Source of the DNA: Lewinellaceae bacterium
GTDB lineage: Bacteria > Bacteroidota > Bacteroidia > Chitinophagales > Saprospiraceae
Assembly (NCBI GenBank): GCA_016713985.1
Contig: JADJOD010000019.1
Coordinates: 1 to 64,000 of the forward strand
Direction of reading: 5' to 3'
DNA length: 64,000 bases
Position numbers and translations under genes: made by a program. Below, piece by piece: positions 1-9,624 of this stretch (the stretch's first letter is position 1; the number at the start of each line of letters is the position of its first letter). A model generated the notes under the pieces. The model made no database searches and had not been told where the DNA came from. It was given only the letters and a program-made list of their open reading frames with translations.

Positions 1-257
1 TATCCGTACGAAAACCGCCCGCTCGCCGGCACACGGGCCAGGCGAAAAGCCAGTAGCGACAATCCGAGGCTTCCCACATCACTCAGGTTATGACCTGCAT
101 CCGTCAGCAGTGCAAGAGAATTGGTATAAAAACCCGCCGCCGCTTCGATGAGTACAAAGGACAAATTTGCGCCAATGCCTACATAAAAAGCGGTGTTCAA
201 CCTGTCGTGGGCAGTGATTTCGTGGTGATGGTGGCTGTGATCGTGCGAATGAGCCAT
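1..257 (-). CDS. Cation diffusion facilitator (CDF) family metal efflux protein, N-terminal part
   Basis: Only the first 85 codons are present; the gene runs off the left edge. The start is the ATG at 257. The N-terminus is His-rich (MAHSHDHSHHHHEI), then a first membrane helix (FYVGIGANLSFVLIEAAAGF) and the family-typical stretch NSLALLTDAGHNLSDVG, whose HxxxD pair in helix 2 is the transmembrane Zn/Co/Cd site of CDF transporters (CzcD/ZitB type). These proteins export divalent metal across the inner membrane in exchange for protons. It starts 9 bp after the stop of the NiCoT/UreH-like gene, so the two are probably co-transcribed and concerned with metal homeostasis. The metal itself cannot be told from this fragment. 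Confidence 0.9.
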   Translation of the reverse strand, partial: MAHSHDHSHHHHEITAHDRLNTAFYVGIGANLSFVLIEAAAGFYTNSLALLTDAGHNLSDVGSLGLSLLAFRLARVPASGRFSYG

Positions 258-266
258 AATAAATGA

Positions 267-872
267 TTAATCGATAAAAAACAACGCAAAGCCCGAAAGG
301 ATCAGGGTTACGCCGGTAATCAGGCCGGCATTGTGCTCCCAACGATGCCAGTTGATCCGCTTCAGCCCCTGCATAGCCAAAGTTACCCACACAAGCATCC
401 CTGTAATACTTAGCAGGCCGTATAAAACGGATAATAATACCACAAAACGCCATCCAAACTGGCCTGCGGATAAAAAGTATCCTTCAATTTCTAAGCAGGG
501 CGAAAAAAACATGGCAACCATCAGGGTGGTTACCACTCCCCAGGACAAATTTTGGGTATGTAAATGAAAATGGTGGTGATAATAATGCCGGTATATATAA
601 AACGCACCCAGGGCAATCAAAAGCACTGGGGCCATCCAATAGGCAAAAACGTCAATCCTGGCGGCCAAAACACCTCCGATTGCAGCCAATGCACTGCCGA
701 GCAGTACTGTACTAAGTACATGCGCCAGCCCTGCAAGAAAGGTTACCCACAACACCCTGCGGGAAGTCCAGTTCTCCTGCCGGCCGATGGCCAAAATTGG
801 CAACCAATGGCTTGGTATAAGTGCGTGGAAAATGCTCAGCAATGCGCTGCCGGCCAAAATTGTTTCCCCCAT
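267..872 (-). CDS. NiCoT/UreH-like integral membrane protein
   Basis: A 201-aa protein with about six hydrophobic segments. I chose the ATG at 872 (MGETILAGSALLSIFHALIP) because the longer frame upstream lacks a credible start and overlaps the preceding gene. The first helix carries HALIPSH, a variant of the HX4DH metal signature of nickel/cobalt transporters with Ser replacing Asp. A His-rich cytoplasmic loop (HYYHHHFHLH) follows helix 3, and FFSPCLE lies in helix 4. The fold suggests the UreH/RcnA-like branch of the NiCoT superfamily. Gaps of 9-10 bp join it to the downstream CDF gene and the upstream oxidoreductase. A metal role is inferred from the His clusters and the neighbour; substrate and direction of transport are unknown. 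Confidence 0.7.
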   Translation of the reverse strand: MGETILAGSALLSIFHALIPSHWLPILAIGRQENWTSRRVLWVTFLAGLAHVLSTVLLGSALAAIGGVLAARIDVFAYWMAPVLLIALGAFYIYRHYYHHHFHLHTQNLSWGVVTTLMVAMFFSPCLEIEGYFLSAGQFGWRFVVLLSVLYGLLSITGMLVWVTLAMQGLKRINWHRWEHNAGLITGVTLILSGFALFFID

Positions 873-882
873 GAATAGATGC

Positions 883-2009
883 TTAAAGTATTTTTTCCAC
901 CTCGTAAATTGAATTGATCTTGCCGGCGAACAGGCAATAAAACCGCGGTTCCGAACGCAACATCGAGATTTCTGTCGGCCTGCCGTCGTCAATATAGTTC
1001 GCTTTTAGTTTTGATTTGATGGTAAAATAGGAAAACAGGTGTTCAAATCCGACCGATTCGCTGAAATATTGCCGCATTTGGGCCAGCATTTTAAAGGCAT
1101 TGCTGACAGGCCGGCGCGGACAATCGGTACAAATCCCGGGCGCTTCGGGGCGGCAATCCGGATCGGCATCGATCTGACAGTCGAAACGCGGCAGGTTATC
1201 GTATGAAATCTTGTGATGGGTATAAGCCACGGAAGAAAGGGACAACAAGCCGCTCAGTCCGTAAGGCATGATGGAACCAAAGGGCCGTCCATTACTGTGA
1301 GCCCTTTTCCGTTAAATTGTGCCGAGGTGGCGAACGCGATTTCCGAAATTTCATGCGTGAGCGCCAGGTCATCTGCCCCGAAAAGCCGGTTTACGGCATT
1401 TATCGCTGCATAAGTAGCGTTCACCACCGTAGCAGTCGATATATTCAGTGATTTTGCCGCGTTTTGCGAACAACTGATTCGCCATTCGTTGCCCGAAGCC
1501 GTTGCCGTATGGAGGTGAATGTTTTTGTAAACAGCAATGCCGGAGGCATTTTCTACTTTTTTCCTGTAATATTCCCGTATCAGGACCGGATCGAAAGAAA
1601 ACTCTTCGGTTTTGTACAGCGCTTCCAAACGATTAAAGTTAAAAAGCGGGTGGTGTGGTATCCGTTCGCAGCGGATGTTGAGGTATTGGCAAAAACGTTC
1701 GAATTGCGGCGGATCGGTAAAAGAGCCGAAGCGGTCAATCGCGTAGTATTTTTCAAAGGAAAAATTGACAAAGCGGCGATGCTCCGCCGTAAACCGCTCT
1801 TTGTGTTCGTCGCTCAGGGCGGCAGTCGCGATGCTGCGCGGATAGTGATACCCACCGTGCAGTCGCGCCTGGTTGACTACGGAGGCTTTTTGAAACAGTT
1901 GTGCCTCTTTTTCCAGTAAAGCCACCCGGGCTCCTTTGCCGGCGAGGTACAATGCGGCATAACATCCGAATATGCCGCCGCCGATCACGACAAAGTCGAA
2001 TCGTTCCAT
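883..2009 (-). CDS. FAD-dependent oxidoreductase (DadA-like), interrupted by a frameshift
   Basis: The N-terminal part (start 2009) has the FAD dinucleotide-binding motif VVIGGGIFGCYAALYLAGKG followed by LLEKE. This frame ends soon after MDGPL, while the frame starting near 1270 continues the protein as IMPYGLSGLLSLSSVAYT, the usual glycine-rich C-terminal FAD contact of this family. Restoring one T in the coding strand (the A run at 1279-1281 on the plus strand) joins the halves as MDGPFGSIMPYG. The repaired protein is about 375 aa, normal for the family. The C-terminal half has a small Cys cluster (C-x9-C-x8-C-x2-C spacing around CRPEAPGICTDC). Substrate unknown. It heads the operon with the two metal-transport-like genes. 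The break is either an assembly error or a fresh mutation. Confidence 0.75.
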
Positions 2010-2030
2010 AACCGCAAAGGTATAACGGGG

Positions 2031-2069
2031 AAAACAAATGGCGCCGGATGATATTGCTCACCCGGCGCC
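2031..2069 (-). terminator. Rho-independent terminator after the DUF1501 gene
   Basis: An 8-bp perfect GC stem (GGCGCCGG at 2040-2047 pairing with CCGGCGCC at 2062-2069, 14-nt loop), followed on the minus strand by the T-rich stretch ATTTGTTTT. It lies between the DUF1501 stop at 2100 and the oxidoreductase start at 2009, so it should end the DUF1800-DUF1501 transcript. Confidence 0.7.
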
Positions 2070-2099
2070 TGTCGTTTATTTTTGACAAAAAACTGATAA

Positions 2100-3753
2100 T
2101 CAGCGAACTACATTGAGTTTTTACTACCTCGGCCTTGCCCGAAAATTTATTTTCCAGTCGAACGAAATAGGGCCCTGCCGGTAAAGAAGCCACTTCGATA
2201 TAAAACAGGTTGTGGCCCGGCTGCACCCTGACGGCACTCGCTGAAATCAACGAACCGCCCAGGCTGTGTACGGTCAGTCGGCCATCGAAGGCATCTGCGC
2301 TGTGCAGCGTCACCTCCGCACCGATGGAGGCGGGGTTGGGGAAAACCGACAATGCCCGCTGGCCCTGATACGGATCAAAAATGGACGTGGTTCCAAAGTA
2401 ACAATCCGGGCTGACCACTGCGGCCGCATCAACAGCGGGCACTTTGGCGTAACCTTCAAACATGGTTTGCTCCAGAACAAAGTTGTTGGCGCCCAGCCAG
2501 TCCTGTAACAGCGTGGCGAACACCTGGCGGTAGTCGTGTTGCATGTCCTGCAACTGATTGTCCTGGGTAAGTACGCCGAGGTTGACGTTGGTCCCCATTA
2601 CACCCGCCTCTATATTTTTGCCGAAAAGGAACATAGGCGCGAGGGTGCCGTGATCCGAACCGAGTGAGCCGTTTTCTTTTGCCGTGCGGCCAAATTCGGA
2701 AAATGTGCAGGCAACCACTTTTTCTTCAATACCCAGTTCCTTGAGGTCGTCAAAGAAGAACTTGACGGAGTCGGAAAGTGTTTGAAGCAGGTTGGCGTGG
2801 TTGCCGATGGTCGTGTTATTTTCGATGACCTGGGCGCCGTGGGTATCGAAACCACCCATCGAGCAGAGGTAAATTTTGGTTTTACAACCGCCGGAGATCA
2901 GCCGCGCAATGGTTTTCAACTGGTTGGCAAGTGTGGTATCCGGGTAAGCAACCGCATTCGAGCCGGCATTGAAGGTATCGCTGATCCGCTGGGAATACAA
3001 GCTCAGGCTGTTTTCCACCCCCTGGATGTAGGCGATTTCTTCGCCATAATCCGAGTTCGGAATATTAACCAGCGGCGCGCCGCCAATGGTCTGTATCAAT
3101 GAATAAAACCCTGCGGGGTCCTGACCGCTGAGGTTGATGACATTTTGGTGCTGCGATTCGGTATGGAATCCGAGTGACGGGTTCGGGTCGCCGATTTGTA
3201 TACCCAGCGGGTCGGGCATATCGGTGGTGGGCGCCCCCAGTACATCGGGGTACATGGCTTGCAGCGCACGCCCCATCCAGCCCGAAGGGATATTGTTTTT
3301 ATCGGGTGTGCCGTCGCCGCCGGACATCCAGAGGTCGGTGCCTTTAAAGTGAGACTGGTTCATGTCTTGATAACCAACACCTTGTACAATAGCCGCTTTG
3401 CCGCTGTCATATAATTCCTTCATACCCGTCAGTGCCGGGTGAAGGCCCACTTTGTCCGGATTTGGGAGCGTGTTGTCGAGGTCGATGTACTTGGTTGTGC
3501 CCGAGTCCGGTATCCGGATGGAGGGGCGTAAGGCCGCATAGAGGTCGTATTGCTGAACAGGAATAACCATATTCAACCCGTCATTGCCGCCTTTTAATTG
3601 GATCAGCACCAGGATACGCTCTTCCACGCCGTCACAGGTCGCCATAATTTTTGCGATTTTGCTGTTGGCAAATGGGCGCATCGGGAAGCCGTTGACTACA
3701 AATGGCGTTACACCTGCAGCCGGAAATATTTTGAGAAAATTTCTTCTTTTCAT
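2100..3753 (-). CDS. DUF1501 family secreted protein with T9SS sorting domain; frameshift near the stop
   Basis: Starts MKRRNFLKIFPAAG, a twin-arginine-like signal typical of DUF1501 proteins. The body has the family's LIQLKGGNDGLNM, YLCSMGGFDTHG, TFSEFGRTAKENG and GSDHGTLAPMF motifs; the fold belongs to the alkaline phosphatase/sulfatase superfamily. After about residue 460 comes a T9SS type A sorting domain (ALSVFPNPASIGAEVTL ... GPYFVRLENKFSGKAEVVK). The open frame then runs on to 1753, but removing one base from the A5 run (T5 at 2118-2122 on the plus strand) gives KLNVVR-stop at 2100, the expected end. The true protein is about 551 aa and the extension is spurious. It lies 87 bp after the DUF1800 gene; the two families almost always occur together. 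Biochemical function is not established. Confidence 0.85.
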
Positions 3754-3840
3754 TGCAAAAAAAGTTTCATGATTTCATGATTTCAGGGTTGCCCGGAAAG
3801 GAAACATCCGGCTACAGCGCCCAAAAACCTTGTTATCAGA

Positions 3841-5478
3841 TTAGAAAAGTTGATATTCGGGAGAGTACATGATGGCGGTGATCAGGCGTTCGAGCGGGAT
3901 CGTGACCTCGGTAGCATCACCGGTGTTCAGGTAATTCTGCCATTCATAGGTCCAGTCGGCAGGCGGCAGATTGTCCAGGAAGATCGTTATATAGAAGTAA
4001 TTGAAACGATCATTGTCGGTCTGTTCCGGCAGGAAATACTGCAGGAGGTCTTGCACCAGCACATACGGATCGGTGGCATCGCTGATCACGCCGCTGTTTT
4101 TGACCCAGGGCGCAACGTCTAATTTTACACCCAGCGGCTGGTTGGGCGAGCCCCCGATGGTGAGTTTTCCGGACAGCAACATTGCGGGAAGTTTGTACCG
4201 CGCAACGATGGTGCTCGAATTGAACCATTGCCGGTTGAAATCGGGCGACTGATAATACGCCGGGTAGCCGGCTACATCGTTGGGGTAAAAAAGCGGCAAA
4301 CTGGCTTGTTCAAACATTCTTTGCGCAACACCGCGGCTGAAAAACTGATTGTACGCCTGGCTTTGCGTCATCGGGTCCGGGATCGGGAGTTCGTAGAACG
4401 AGATGGATTGCAAGGCCAGTTCCAATGGCGATTTGATCAGGCCGCCGATGATCTCGTCGGCATTGTCAGAGTCGTCGAGGTCGAAAAAATGCTGGCTTTG
4501 CAGCAACTGTTCCAATACCGGTTTGATCTCGTAGTTGCCAGCAATCATCGTGTTGGCGAGCGGCGTGATAATGTCGCTTTCGATCTCGGGGGTAATAGTG
4601 CGACTGACAAAAAAGTGGTAAACCCGGCGGCAAAAATTCTTTGCTGTTTCGGGCTGTGCAAATACCAGGTCGACCAGGGCGCTCAGTTCCGTCCACATGG
4701 CATCGGCATTGGCGGCGCCCTGAATGGTTGCCCCCTGGAAACTGTTGCTGAATGTTTTGACGCCCGTGTCGTGTTGGGCAAAATTGACACCGCCGCGGGG
4801 AATCATCGTTTCTGGATCGATTTCATTGCGCTGTCCCCGGACGCGGAATCCGGTAAACAATTTTGCAGCCTGCACGATGTCGTCTTCCGTGTAATTGGTA
4901 TAGTCGCCGGGCCCGACCTGCGGGCCTTTTCCGATGGTAAAAAGTTCAAAAAATTCGCGGGCGAAGTTTTCGTTGGGGTTGTTTTTAGAATTTTCGGTGT
5001 TGTTGAGATACCGCAACATGCAGTTGTCGGTGACCATTTTTGTGGCGAATTTTTTAAAATTACCCAGGGCGCTCCAGCGAAGCAGGGCCAGGTAGTCGCA
5101 AAAATGGGTCGTGGCGAACGACAAGATGTCTACCACATTAAACTGATGCAGGAAAAAAGCCATCCGGTGCCCGATGCCCGGGTCGTGCAACGCTTCATTG
5201 ATCCACCAGTTGACTACCCAGGGACGAAGCACAAAATCCTGCGCAGGCAGGGAGCCTCCCGGAGGGTTGACCCAGGTGATGGAGGCAGAGCCGTCGTTAT
5301 ACACCGGTTGGTCCAGTTTAAGCGGGTAAGGTTGCAACAGCGTTGCAAGGGCTTGGGCGGCCGTTTGTCCGGCCATTTCGTCCACCTTTGTTTTGGTGTA
5401 GCGATAGCTCGTCCGCCGAAGCAGGTGAGCGGCATGACGATGACCTAAGGCGCCTTGCATGGGTGTCAGTGATGCCAT
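3841..5478 (-). CDS. DUF1800 family protein
   Basis: A 545-aa protein with the DUF1800 pattern: HAAHLLRRTSY near the N-terminus, WWINEALHDPGIGHRMAFF, then NENFAREFFELFTIGKG and DIVQAAKLFTGFRV, and FCRRVYHFFVSRTI later. No signal peptide is obvious. DUF1800 proteins are encoded next to DUF1501 proteins across Bacteroidota and Planctomycetota; an exported enzyme complex is often assumed but not shown. It is the upstream gene of the pair. The long open frame on the opposite strand is a codon-bias shadow. Confidence 0.9.
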   Translation of the reverse strand: MASLTPMQGALGHRHAAHLLRRTSYRYTKTKVDEMAGQTAAQALATLLQPYPLKLDQPVYNDGSASITWVNPPGGSLPAQDFVLRPWVVNWWINEALHDPGIGHRMAFFLHQFNVVDILSFATTHFCDYLALLRWSALGNFKKFATKMVTDNCMLRYLNNTENSKNNPNENFAREFFELFTIGKGPQVGPGDYTNYTEDDIVQAAKLFTGFRVRGQRNEIDPETMIPRGGVNFAQHDTGVKTFSNSFQGATIQGAANADAMWTELSALVDLVFAQPETAKNFCRRVYHFFVSRTITPEIESDIITPLANTMIAGNYEIKPVLEQLLQSQHFFDLDDSDNADEIIGGLIKSPLELALQSISFYELPIPDPMTQSQAYNQFFSRGVAQRMFEQASLPLFYPNDVAGYPAYYQSPDFNRQWFNSSTIVARYKLPAMLLSGKLTIGGSPNQPLGVKLDVAPWVKNSGVISDATDPYVLVQDLLQYFLPEQTDNDRFNYFYITIFLDNLPPADWTYEWQNYLNTGDATEVTIPLERLITAIMYSPEYQLF

Positions 5479-5659
5479 GTTCGGAAGAAAGTTTAGTTAA
5501 AGAAAATCGGTTCAAACGCAGTAAAAAAGAGGTGGGCTGTTTGAGGGCGGGATGTTCAGCGGCTGTGATGCCGGCGACAACTGCGAGTTGGACTATCGGA
5601 TTAAATGTGGGTTTAACGAGTCGTTAATTATTTTATTAAGTGCGTTTTAGTTAAAGTTT

Positions 5660-5698
5660 GAGAAAATAAAAACGGCGCCCTCCCTGAGGAAGGCGCCG
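5660..5698 (-). terminator. Rho-independent terminator after the Asp-box protein gene
   Basis: Stem CGGCGCC (5673-5679) with GGCGCCG (5692-5698), extended after one mismatch by TCC/GGA around a CTGA loop. On the minus strand the stem is followed by TTTTTATTTTC. It lies 44 bp past the stop at 5742. Confidence 0.75.
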
Positions 5699-5741
5699 CC
5701 TGTATAAACCTTGCATCAGCAATATGCTGAATATCTGTTGA

Positions 5742-7653
5742 TTAGCGGTTCAAAACTACCAGTTTTTTAGTACCGGTCAGGTTGCCCGATTGAACGCGAA
5801 CAAAGTATACGCCATTTTGCAGCCCGGCTACATTCAGCGGAACATAATTGGCGCCGGCGTTCAACGTACCGTTTTGAATGGAGCGAACCAGCGACCCGCG
5901 CACATCGGTGATGTCGATTTGCGTTTTCCCACTTTCTTTCAGTTCGAAAGCAAGTTGGGCGGTGCCTTCCGTTGCGGGGTTCGGGTTAATGCTCAACTCG
6001 AGGTTGTTGGTCGGTACATTTTTAATGCCGACTACGTCTGCATTGCCGATGTAAACCATTTCCGAGCTCTTGTCATCCTGGTTGCCGGTTTCATTTAATG
6101 CCGTGCTCGGCGACAAGCTGCGCTGGTACAGGATATGCAGTTTGTCGGTCACGCGGTGGTAAACGTTGGGGAAAGAACCTTCCGAAATTTTGGCCAAGTT
6201 CGAATCCGGGTCGGTATCCGTAGCGTAGTTGAGGTCGATGGGAGGGAAGTTCCACGTTTCGCCGTAGTCCGGAGATTTGGTGGCGTAAACGTGGCGGTAG
6301 GTAGTGCCTGCATCGTCCACGCGGTCTTCCGCCAATGCCGAATAAACGACGTACAAGCCGCCGTTTTCGTCGGAAGCCGCAGAAGCCATGCTGGAAAGTC
6401 CGCCGCCGTAACCCGGGTAATCAGTGCCGTCCAAGGTGTCGTTGCCATTGATATCAAGCATGAAAGAAACAACCGTGAGTTCGTCCGGAACACTTTCGCG
6501 CCAGTAAACGAGGCCATTCTCCTGCCAGTATGAGTAGCTGGTGGCGTCGCCTGCAACGTTGCGCACCCATACTTCACCCGTCCAGAAATGGATGTAGCCG
6601 GTATTGTCGATCAAGAGGTCGGCTTGTCCGTCCAGCGTGAAAATAGCCAGAGAATCCGGCGCGTCCGCATCGACAGGAATGTCGGCAGTAGTATAGCCGT
6701 CGCCGAACTGGTATTTGTCGATCGGGAAATCCCAGATAAACAGGGGTTCCTCCCAGGTATCGCCGCCGTCGAAGGATTTGCAAAGAATCCAGTCGTTAAA
6801 CGGATCAAAAATGCCGACAGCCAGGATGCCGTCGCGTGCATCCATCGCATAGCCGTCTGCCGTAATCGTAGCGTATGTGTTACTGTCGATACCGGGGATC
6901 GAAGCCTCCGTAATATCCCAGGTAGCGCCGCCATCCGGTGAACGCCAGAGCGATATTCCGCCTTCAACACCTTCTTTAACAACACCCTGGTTGGTGCGCG
7001 AAACCACGTACACGTTTTCGCCGTCTATGGCCATTTTAGGCCACAGGTAAGTGAGGGTTGCGGGGATCGTGCCCTGTGTCCAGGTAGCCTGCCCGCTTGG
7101 GCGGCGCATGATGTTCAAAACACCGCTGCCCTGGTGGGCAACCACCACTTCGGTGCCACTTTCGGTTACCGCGTAGTTGGTGAAACCGGTGCGAACCGGC
7201 TCCAGACGCGCGGCTGGCAATACGGGCGGGGTAGCGGTCCAGTTGTCGCGGGAGTTGTAGCCGGAGCCACGATCGGGCCAGGCAGAACTTTCCACTTGTT
7301 TCGACATCGTCCAGGCAGCGCCTACATTGCCGTCCGGAAATGCGTGTACACGCGGGCTGGCCGTGCCGTTGGTTTGCAGATCATAGGTGGTTTCGCCGGC
7401 TTTTTTCTTCCGCCACCGAGCCGCGCAACATGCTTTTGGAAGGTGGAACGCTGACTTGATCGGGGTTGGAAGGAATTGCTTCGAAGCCGGTAATGTAGCG
7501 GTGTTTGACCTGGGGCTTCATTTTATTGTGTTGAACTTTCGGCATAGCTGGATTGTGTTTCAGCTTTGCCGGAACTTTGGACTGGGCGTTCAGAGAACAA
7601 CTCCCGGCTATCAGGGCTAAGAGCAGGGTAACACGGATAAATTTGTGCATCAT
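5742..7653 (-). CDS. Secreted Asp-box (BNR/sialidase-like repeat) protein with T9SS sorting domain; frameshifted
   Basis: The N-terminal frame (start 7653) encodes a signal peptide (KFIRVTLLLALIAGSCSLNAQ) and a Lys/Pro/His-rich linker, then breaks at an A6 run (T6 at 7401-7406 on the plus strand). Removing one A joins it to AGETTYDLQTNGTASPRVH and the remaining 521-residue frame. The mature region contains Asp-box motifs of the S-x-D-x-G-x-T-W type (SPDGGATW, SFDGGDTW, SPDYGETW), the beta-propeller signature of sialidase-like folds. The end is a T9SS type A domain (LELSINPNPATEGTAQL ... NGVYFVRVQSG ... KKLVVLNR). It is probably exported to the cell surface or medium. No catalytic residues of true sialidases were recognised, so enzymatic activity is not claimed. 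Confidence 0.85.
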
Positions 7654-7911
7654 GGATTTGCTTGTTGATTGGTTAACAAATGTCGAAGTAGCAGGTATTG
7701 CAAATGGCTCGATTGAGCAACCTATTTTTTATCGTGCTTGTGCACGTATGGAATGTCAAAGTTATCTCTGATTGCCCACCTTCAGGTTATAAACAGAAGG
7801 GGAAAATCGTCGGAAATTTACAATCATTTAACTTTTTACTGCCAAGTGATTTAACAAGTTTTATTGAAAAAAAGATTCAAAAATCTGATAGTCAATAATT
7901 TAGACAGATTT

Positions 7912-9624
7912 TTATTGTTTTCCCGGAAGTGCATCAATCAGTTGTTGAACATATTCCTGCTGCGGATTGTCGAAAATTTCGTCCGGAAAACCGATTGTTA
8001 CGCTTTGCCCCCGGTTCATGATCATCAAACGATCGCACATTTGCCGGATCACGCTCAGGTCGTGCGAAATGAACAAATAAGTCAGCCCGTATTTTTCCTG
8101 CAACTCTTTCAACAAGTTGAGTACGGTGGCCTGCACCGATACGTCGAGCGCAGATACGATCTCGTCACAAATCAAAAAAGAAGGCTCCATCGCAAGCGCC
8201 CTGGCGATACATATCCGTTGCCGTTGCCCCCCCGAAAACTCATGCGGGTAACGTTGAAAATGCTCCGCCGACAAACCCACTGTTTCCAATAAAGATACCG
8301 CTTTGTCCCGGCAATTTTGTTCGGTTTTGTACAATTTGTGCACCTGCATCGGTTCAACTATCGCATTACCGACGGTCATTCTCGGGTTAAGAGAAGAATA
8401 CGGATCCTGAAATACCACTTGTATTTCCCTTCGATAAGGCCTGAAATCTTCTTCCTTTAATTTTTGTGTGTTTTCTCCTTTGTATACCACTTCGCCGGAG
8501 TATGCCTCGGTCAGTTTAGCGATTGTACGGCCGAGTGTGGTTTTTCCACAGCCGGATTCGCCGGCGAGCCCGAAAGTTTCGCCTGGAAACACGTCAAAAC
8601 TCACGGCATCTACGGCATGATGCCATTGCGTTACCTGCCCCAGCCAATTTTTTTTGGACGGATACCGCACGGCCAGGTCTTTTACCTGTAGCAACGGCGG
8701 TTGCCGGTAAAGTTTTTCGCGCTGCACAGCCGTTTCAACGGGGTTGATGACTTGCGGCTCAAAACCCCTGTTTTCCGTAAAATCCGACACCGTAGGCAGG
8801 CGGTGCAGGCGGTGGTTGATGGAAGGGCGGCAGGCCACAAGACCGCGGGTGTACGGATGCCGGGGGTGATTGAGGATGTCATCCACCGGCCCTTCTTCCA
8901 CGATCCGACCTTGCAACATCACGATGACCCGGTCGCAAATCTCCGAAACTACCCCCAAATCATGGCTGATAAAAAGCATGGAAAGCCCCGATTCTCCCTT
9001 CAGTTCGTTCATCAAATCGAGAATGGCTTTCTGAACGGTTACGTCTAAGGCGGTTGTCGGCTCGTCGGCAATCAGTATGGAAGGGCTGCACGACATCGCC
9101 ATTGCGATCATGACCCGTTGTTTCTGACCGCCGCTGATTTGATGTGGAAAAGCATTAAAAATACGCTGGGGATCAGGCAGTTTTACCCGTTCAAACAACT
9201 CCAGCGTTTGTTTTTTGGCCGCATCGAACGGCATTTTCCGGTGCAATTGAATCGCTTCCGTCACCTGGTGCCCGCAGCGAAACACCGGGTTCAGTGAGGT
9301 CATGGGTTCCTGAAAAATCATGGCGATTTCTGCGCCGCGATACCGGCGGAGTTGATCTTCAGGCAATTGAAGCAGGTCGACGGGCCGGGTTTCCGGCGTT
9401 GTCAAACCGTAATGCACCGTGCCTGAAACAATTTTGGCGGCAGGACGGGGCAACAATTGCATGATGGAAAGGGCCGTAACCGACTTTCCGGAACCGGATT
9501 CGCCGACGATACCGAGGGTTTCGCCCCGGTTCAAAAAAAGGGACAGTTGATCAACTGCCCGAACGGAACCCCGCGTGGACAAAAAATCTACCGTTAAGTC
9601 ATTGATTTCTAAAATCTTAGACAT
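7912..9624 (-). CDS. Oligopeptide/dipeptide-type ABC transporter, two fused ATPase domains
   Basis: A 570-aa protein with two complete nucleotide-binding domains, as in YejF/GsiA. Domain 1 has Walker A GESGSGKS, signature SGGQKQRVMIAMAM and Walker B ILIADEPTTALDV. Domain 2 has GESGCGKTTLGR, FSGGQRQRICIARAL and LICDEIVSALDVS. Each is followed by the oligopeptide-transporter C-terminal extension. The start MSKILEIND at 9624 is preferred: its ATG shares one base with the stop of the upstream rnd gene (TAATG), which suggests translational coupling; the longer frame lies inside rnd. No permease or binding protein is in the window, so those partners must be elsewhere. Walker B of domain 2 has DEI rather than the common DEP. 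Confidence 0.9.
   Translation of the reverse strand: MSKILEINDLTVDFLSTRGSVRAVDQLSLFLNRGETLGIVGESGSGKSVTALSIMQLLPRPAAKIVSGTVHYGLTTPETRPVDLLQLPEDQLRRYRGAEIAMIFQEPMTSLNPVFRCGHQVTEAIQLHRKMPFDAAKKQTLELFERVKLPDPQRIFNAFPHQISGGQKQRVMIAMAMSCSPSILIADEPTTALDVTVQKAILDLMNELKGESGLSMLFISHDLGVVSEICDRVIVMLQGRIVEEGPVDDILNHPRHPYTRGLVACRPSINHRLHRLPTVSDFTENRGFEPQVINPVETAVQREKLYRQPPLLQVKDLAVRYPSKKNWLGQVTQWHHAVDAVSFDVFPGETFGLAGESGCGKTTLGRTIAKLTEAYSGEVVYKGENTQKLKEEDFRPYRREIQVVFQDPYSSLNPRMTVGNAIVEPMQVHKLYKTEQNCRDKAVSLLETVGLSAEHFQRYPHEFSGGQRQRICIARALAMEPSFLICDEIVSALDVSVQATVLNLLKELQEKYGLTYLFISHDLSVIRQMCDRLMIMNRGQSVTIGFPDEIFDNPQQEYVQQLIDALPGKQ

Noticed and set aside
1753..2099. Open frame extending the DUF1501 protein past its sorting domain
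   Set aside because: It overlaps the oxidoreductase and arises from a one-base insertion; the corrected frame ends properly at 2100.
4228..5448. 406-codon open frame antisense to the DUF1800 gene
   Set aside because: No recognisable domain, codon usage mirrors the real gene, and DUF1800 motifs are clear on the other strand.
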